From Oceanisphaera litoralis (GTDB lineage Bacteria; Pseudomonadota; Gammaproteobacteria; Enterobacterales; Aeromonadaceae), in the NCBI RefSeq assembly GCF_016907015.1, contig NZ_JAFBBE010000008.1, positions 89,847-153,846 of the forward strand: a stretch of DNA of 64,000 nt, read 5' to 3'. The position numbers and the translations under genes are program-made. Below are positions 61,254 to 64,000 of the stretch, one piece after another; the stretch's first letter is position 1, and the number at the start of each line of letters is the position of its first letter. Under the pieces are notes generated by a model. It was not told the DNA's origin, did no database searches, and saw only the letters and a list, made by a program, of their open reading frames with translations.

Positions 61254-62198
61254 TTAGTCTCGCGTAAGTGACTCGCCGGTGGCACTCAGGGTACGCAGGT
61301 CATAGGGCGTCAGCTGGTAAACGTGATAATTCAGCCAGTTGGCAAACAGCAGATGACCGTGGCTGCGCCAGGTCGCCCTTGGGGTATTATCGGCATTGTT
61401 GTCGGGGTAATAGTTTTCCGGCATCTGTGGTTCGATACCCACGTCCAGATCCCGCTGGTATTCCGCATCCAGCGTATCCGCATCGTATTCCGGGTGGCCG
61501 GTAACGAACACCTGCCGTCCGTCCGGGCTGGCCGCCAGATACACGCCCGCCTTTTCCGACGCCGCCAGTATGTTCAGATCCGTCTTTTGCCGGATAAGGT
61601 CCACCGGAAAATCCGCATAGCGGGAATGGGGCGCCAGAAAAACATCGTCGAAACCGCGTACCAGTGGCTCGAACTGGGCCAGATTCTGATGCTCATACAC
61701 GCCAGACAGTTTTTCCAGTCGGGTTCGCTTGTCCAGCCCGTACAGGATCTTCAGGCCGGCCTGGGCTGCCCAGCACAGAAACAGGGTCGAGGTCACATGA
61801 CTTTTGGCCCACGCCACTATCTGCTCTATCTTGTCCCAGTACACCACATCGCAGAAGTCGGTCAGTCCCAGCGGCGCGCCGGTGATGATGAGACCGTCGT
61901 AGAACTGATCCTGCACCTGCTCGAAATCATGGTAGAAGTGTTCCAGATGCGACTGGGGGGTATTCTTCGAGGGTCTGTCATCGATACGCAGCAAATCCAC
62001 GCCAATCTGCAGCGGCGAGTTGGACAACATACGCAGCAGCTGATTTTCGGTTTCAATTTTCTTCGGCATCAGATTCAGCAGCAGCACCCGCATCGGGCGG
62101 ATTTCCTGATTGACCGCCCGGGTCTCCGTCATCACGAAGATATTTTCCTGAGTCAGGACATCGGCCGCTGGCAGGCGATCCGGAATTCTGATGGGCAT
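61254..62198 (-). CDS. metA: Homoserine O-acyltransferase (succinyltransferase)
   Basis: MetA activates homoserine for methionine synthesis. The start [23 protein letters not shown] gives 314 residues (E. coli 309); a longer frame upstream crosses the MetJ boxes and is rejected. The catalytic C142 ([11 protein letters not shown]) and H235/E237 (TGHPEYD) stand at the E. coli positions. Some MetA use acetyl- instead of succinyl-CoA; sequence context does not settle the donor. It is controlled by a candidate MetJ operator. Confidence 0.96.
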   Translation of the reverse strand: MPIRIPDRLPAADVLTQENIFVMTETRAVNQEIRPMRVLLLNLMPKKIETENQLLRMLSNSPLQIGVDLLRIDDRPSKNTPQSHLEHFYHDFEQVQDQFYDGLIITGAPLGLTDFCDVVYWDKIEQIVAWAKSHVTSTLFLCWAAQAGLKILYGLDKRTRLEKLSGVYEHQNLAQFEPLVRGFDDVFLAPHSRYADFPVDLIRQKTDLNILAASEKAGVYLAASPDGRQVFVTGHPEYDADTLDAEYQRDLDVGIEPQMPENYYPDNNADNTPRATWRSHGHLLFANWLNYHVYQLTPYDLRTLSATGESLTRD

Positions 62199-62226
62199 TT
62201 GCTCACTCCATGTACAGCATCGGTAA

Positions 62227-62250
62227 GAAAGTCTAGACATCTGGAAATCT
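62227..62250 (-). promoter_or_regulatory. Three tandem MetJ boxes upstream of metA
   Basis: Read on the minus strand, adjoining octamers AGATTTCC, AGATGTCT and AGACTTTC match the MetJ box AGACGTCT in 5, 7 and 5 of 8 positions. They overlap a candidate promoter (TTGTTG, 16 bases, TAGACT), fitting repression by MetJ-SAM. Confidence 0.75.
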
Positions 62251-62340
62251 ACAACAAAGCGGCGGCTCTTGTCATCCCCGACGTGTGCCGCAGACCGAAG
62301 ATACGGTAAAATCCCGATAACGCACCTCGAGGATAAGCAT

Positions 62341-63519
62341 ATGGAACCCGTGATTGAACTGGTGAGTACCGGTGATGAAATCCTGACCGGCCTGATAACG
62401 GATACCAACGCCGGCTGGCTGTCGCAGCGGTTGCTGGAGCAGGGCTGGCAGGTTCGCCGTCGCTTTACCCTGGGCGATAACAAGGCCGATCTGGTCGAAC
62501 TGTTTGTGCAACGCAGCCACCAGGCCGACCTGGTGATCGTCAACGGCGGCCTGGGGCCCACCTCGGACGATATCAGTGCCGACGCCATGGCCGAGGCCGC
62601 CGGCGTTCCGCTGGAACTGAATCGGCACTGGCTCGAGGTAATGCAGCAGAAATACAGCAGCCGTCATCGCGTCATGCCCCAGAGCAACAGCAAACAGGCC
62701 ATGCTGCCGCAAGGCGCCGAGCTGGTGGACAACCCGGTAGGCACCGCCTGTGGTTTTGCCATCAAACTCAACCGCGCGACCTTTTTCTTTACCCCTGGCG
62801 TGCCGTCCGAGCTGAAAAAAATGATGGACGATGAAATACTGCCACGACTGCGTCGTCAGCTCGGTCAGAATGGCCATAGCCAGGTGCGCCGTTTCTTCCT
62901 GTTCGGTCTGTCCGAGTCCGGATTAAGCGACCGACTCGACCATCGGCAATGGCCGGCCGGCATTACCCTCGGCTACCGAGCCAATTCGCCAACCATAGAG
63001 CTGAAGCTGATTATCGAAACCGAAGATGCGGCCGCCATTGCCGCCGCCGAAGCACAGTTACTGGAAGAAGTGGGCACTCACCTGGTGGCGCGGGACCAGA
63101 TGAATTTTACCGCCAGCCTGGGCCCCCTGTTATTGAACAAGGATCTGACCATCTTCGAGGACGCCAGCGGCGGCCGCCTGACCGATACCATCAGCACCAT
63201 TACCCGTGAGTTTGAAGGCCATTATGTGGCGGGGCTGCCGGATGGTGCCGAAGATCTCGCCCACTGGTTGACACGCTCGGTGCGTCCGCTGACCCTGGCC
63301 ATCGGTGCCGAAGGCCCGCAAGGTATTCCCGTTGCCCTGCTCTCGGCTCAAGGCTGTCAGGTACAAACCCTGCAAATGCACTTTCGTGACCCGCTCAATC
63401 GACGCCGGCTGCTGGCCTTTGCCGCCTTCGATATGTTGCGCCGCCACCTGAACGATGAAACCGTGATGGTGGATTACGATATATTGCCCTGCAGCGAGCG
63501 ATTCACCCTGTCGGCATAA
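62341..63519 (+). CDS. CinA-like protein (YfaY-type, MoaB/MptA-like domain)
   Basis: The 392-residue protein starts [36 protein letters not shown], the COG1058/MoCF-like domain of CinA, with [22 protein letters not shown] and [23 protein letters not shown] second domain (about 250-390) follows, which differs from the typical PncC nicotinamide-nucleotide amidase. E. coli YfaY has this layout. Biochemical role is not firmly known; pyridine nucleotide recycling is a possible family function. Confidence 0.82.
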   Translation: MEPVIELVSTGDEILTGLITDTNAGWLSQRLLEQGWQVRRRFTLGDNKADLVELFVQRSHQADLVIVNGGLGPTSDDISADAMAEAAGVPLELNRHWLEVMQQKYSSRHRVMPQSNSKQAMLPQGAELVDNPVGTACGFAIKLNRATFFFTPGVPSELKKMMDDEILPRLRRQLGQNGHSQVRRFFLFGLSESGLSDRLDHRQWPAGITLGYRANSPTIELKLIIETEDAAAIAAAEAQLLEEVGTHLVARDQMNFTASLGPLLLNKDLTIFEDASGGRLTDTISTITREFEGHYVAGLPDGAEDLAHWLTRSVRPLTLAIGAEGPQGIPVALLSAQGCQVQTLQMHFRDPLNRRRLLAFAAFDMLRRHLNDETVMVDYDILPCSERFTLSA

Positions 63520-63870
63520 AAAGCGGGCGAGATCGAGTCGCCCCATCGTTTAGCCTTGCAGCCGCCATTTGACGAGCAGTAGAAAGGTGGCAAAAACGAT
63601 GCCATGATCGCTGGGGAAAGCATCACCGGATGCATCCTTGGCGTTGAGATTTGGCACCTATTGACTGACCCGCACCGCCTGCTCGTAAACATTCCAGATA
63701 CCAAGGAGTTGTCTGTAGATGACGTCAGCAGGCAACTCCTTGGCATCTGGGAGGATAAAGGGATCTGCTGAACAATGCGGTGGTAGATGAAACATCGGCA
63801 TCGGATGCGGCTAGGCCACATTGCACAGCCTTCGTGCAATATTCGTCACTCACGGTTAAAACCCAGACGT
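63520..63870. other. Spacer before the rRNA operon end, with hairpin and possible small ORF
   Basis: No established gene is seen. The segment holds an 18-bp inverted repeat (63694-63711 and 63733-63750, one mismatch, 21-base loop) and a small plus-strand open frame, 63604-63771 (55 residues, MIAGESITGCILGVEIWHLL...WEDKGIC). The hairpin lies inside the small frame. The frame has no clear family and may be chance or a gene remnant. Confidence 0.4.
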
Positions 63871-63871
63871 A

Positions 63872-63903
63872 AAAAAGCCCGACTCTTTCGAATCGGGCTT
63901 TTT
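63872..63903 (-). terminator. Rho-independent terminator of the rRNA operon
   Basis: An 11-bp stem (63872-63882, AAAAAGCCCGA; 63893-63903, TCGGGCTTTTT) with a 10-base loop ends in a U-rich run on the minus strand, just after the 5S 3' end. Confidence 0.93.
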
Positions 63904-63911
63904 ATATTGGG

Positions 63912-64000
63912 TGCCTGGCAGTGACCTACTTTCACATGGCAGCTGCCACACTATCATCGGCGCGGCTGCGTTTCACTTCTGAGTTCGGCATGGGATCAGG
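63912..64000 (-). rRNA. rrf: 5S ribosomal RNA, 3' part (truncated by window edge)
   Basis: Read on the minus strand the sequence contains the 5S motifs CCCATGCCGAACTCAGAAGTGAAACG and AGTAGGTCACTGCCAGGCA-type 3' end (GTGAAAGTAGGTCACTGCC...). About 89 of the expected 115-120 bases are in the window; the 5' end lies beyond the right edge. The rest of the operon is outside. Confidence 0.95.

Noticed and set aside
62199..62588. Longer MetA start
   Set aside because: The open frame extends upstream but crosses the MetJ boxes and lies antisense to the CinA-like gene start; the 314-residue form matches E. coli.

Overview
The window is a compact, GC-rich, gene-dense chromosomal segment from a gammaproteobacterium. 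Gene order (rpsI-rplM, zapE, degQ-degS, murA-ibaG-mla, kds-lpt-rpoN-hpf-ptsN-rapZ-ptsO, tldD-yhdP-rng-maf-mreDCB-csrD, ssb/uvrA, metH, metA) follows the Enterobacterales/Vibrionales/Aeromonadales plan. Protein sequences and several arrangements (MFS gene between uvrA and ssb, nitrilase between tldD and yhdP, PA2778/PA2779-type pair) suggest an Aeromonadales-like marine lineage such as Oceanimonas or Zobellella. The genus is inference, not proven by the sequence.

Layout. 0-2.2 kb: cytochrome bc1 genes (petA, start of petB) and ribosomal genes rpsI-rplM on the minus strand. 2.2-6.2 kb: zapE, then periplasmic proteases degQ and degS; degQ has a sigma-E-like promoter, and a heptanucleotide tandem array lies just before degS. 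6.2-17.7 kb: a divergent pair of envelope clusters, mlaFEDCB-ibaG-murA to the left and kdsD-kdsC-lptCAB-rpoN-hpf-ptsN-rapZ-ptsO to the right. 17.7-29.6 kb: mgtE, a structured intergenic element, pmbA, darP/yjgA, a small secreted protein, tldD, a nitrilase, yhdP and rng. 29.6-35.7 kb: maf, mreDCB, a PLP enzyme and csrD. 35.7-38.2 kb: an accessory-looking insertion carrying a chemoreceptor gene and short tandem repeats. 38.2-45 kb: ssb, a YajR-like MFS gene, uvrA with an SOS box, and a PglL-like O-oligosaccharyltransferase/ligase. 45-52.7 kb: a glutaminyl cyclase, a PA2779/PA2778 pair, and a five-gene operon of a second MCE/Mla-type lipid transporter ending in an unusual ClC protein. 52.8-55.6 kb: an internally deleted phnA/yjdM remnant, a NIF3-like protein, an Ogt-like methyltransferase, a CsrB-family sRNA and a SPOR-domain D,D-carboxypeptidase. 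55.9-64 kb: metH, a Na+/H+ antiporter, metA with MetJ boxes, a CinA-like protein, and the 3' part of a 5S rRNA gene with its terminator.

Most of the window is conserved envelope biology: peptidoglycan and LPS precursor synthesis, LPS export, phospholipid trafficking, cell shape, and envelope-stress proteolysis. The least routine content lies in non-coding and accessory parts: the CsrB-like RNA (with csrD in the same window), the (CTCACCC)n/(GTGAGGG)n arrays, the structured mgtE-pmbA spacer, the chemoreceptor insertion with the broken gene tail beside it, the phnA remnant and the ClC protein with altered coupling residues. I found no convincing new multi-gene defence or mobile system.
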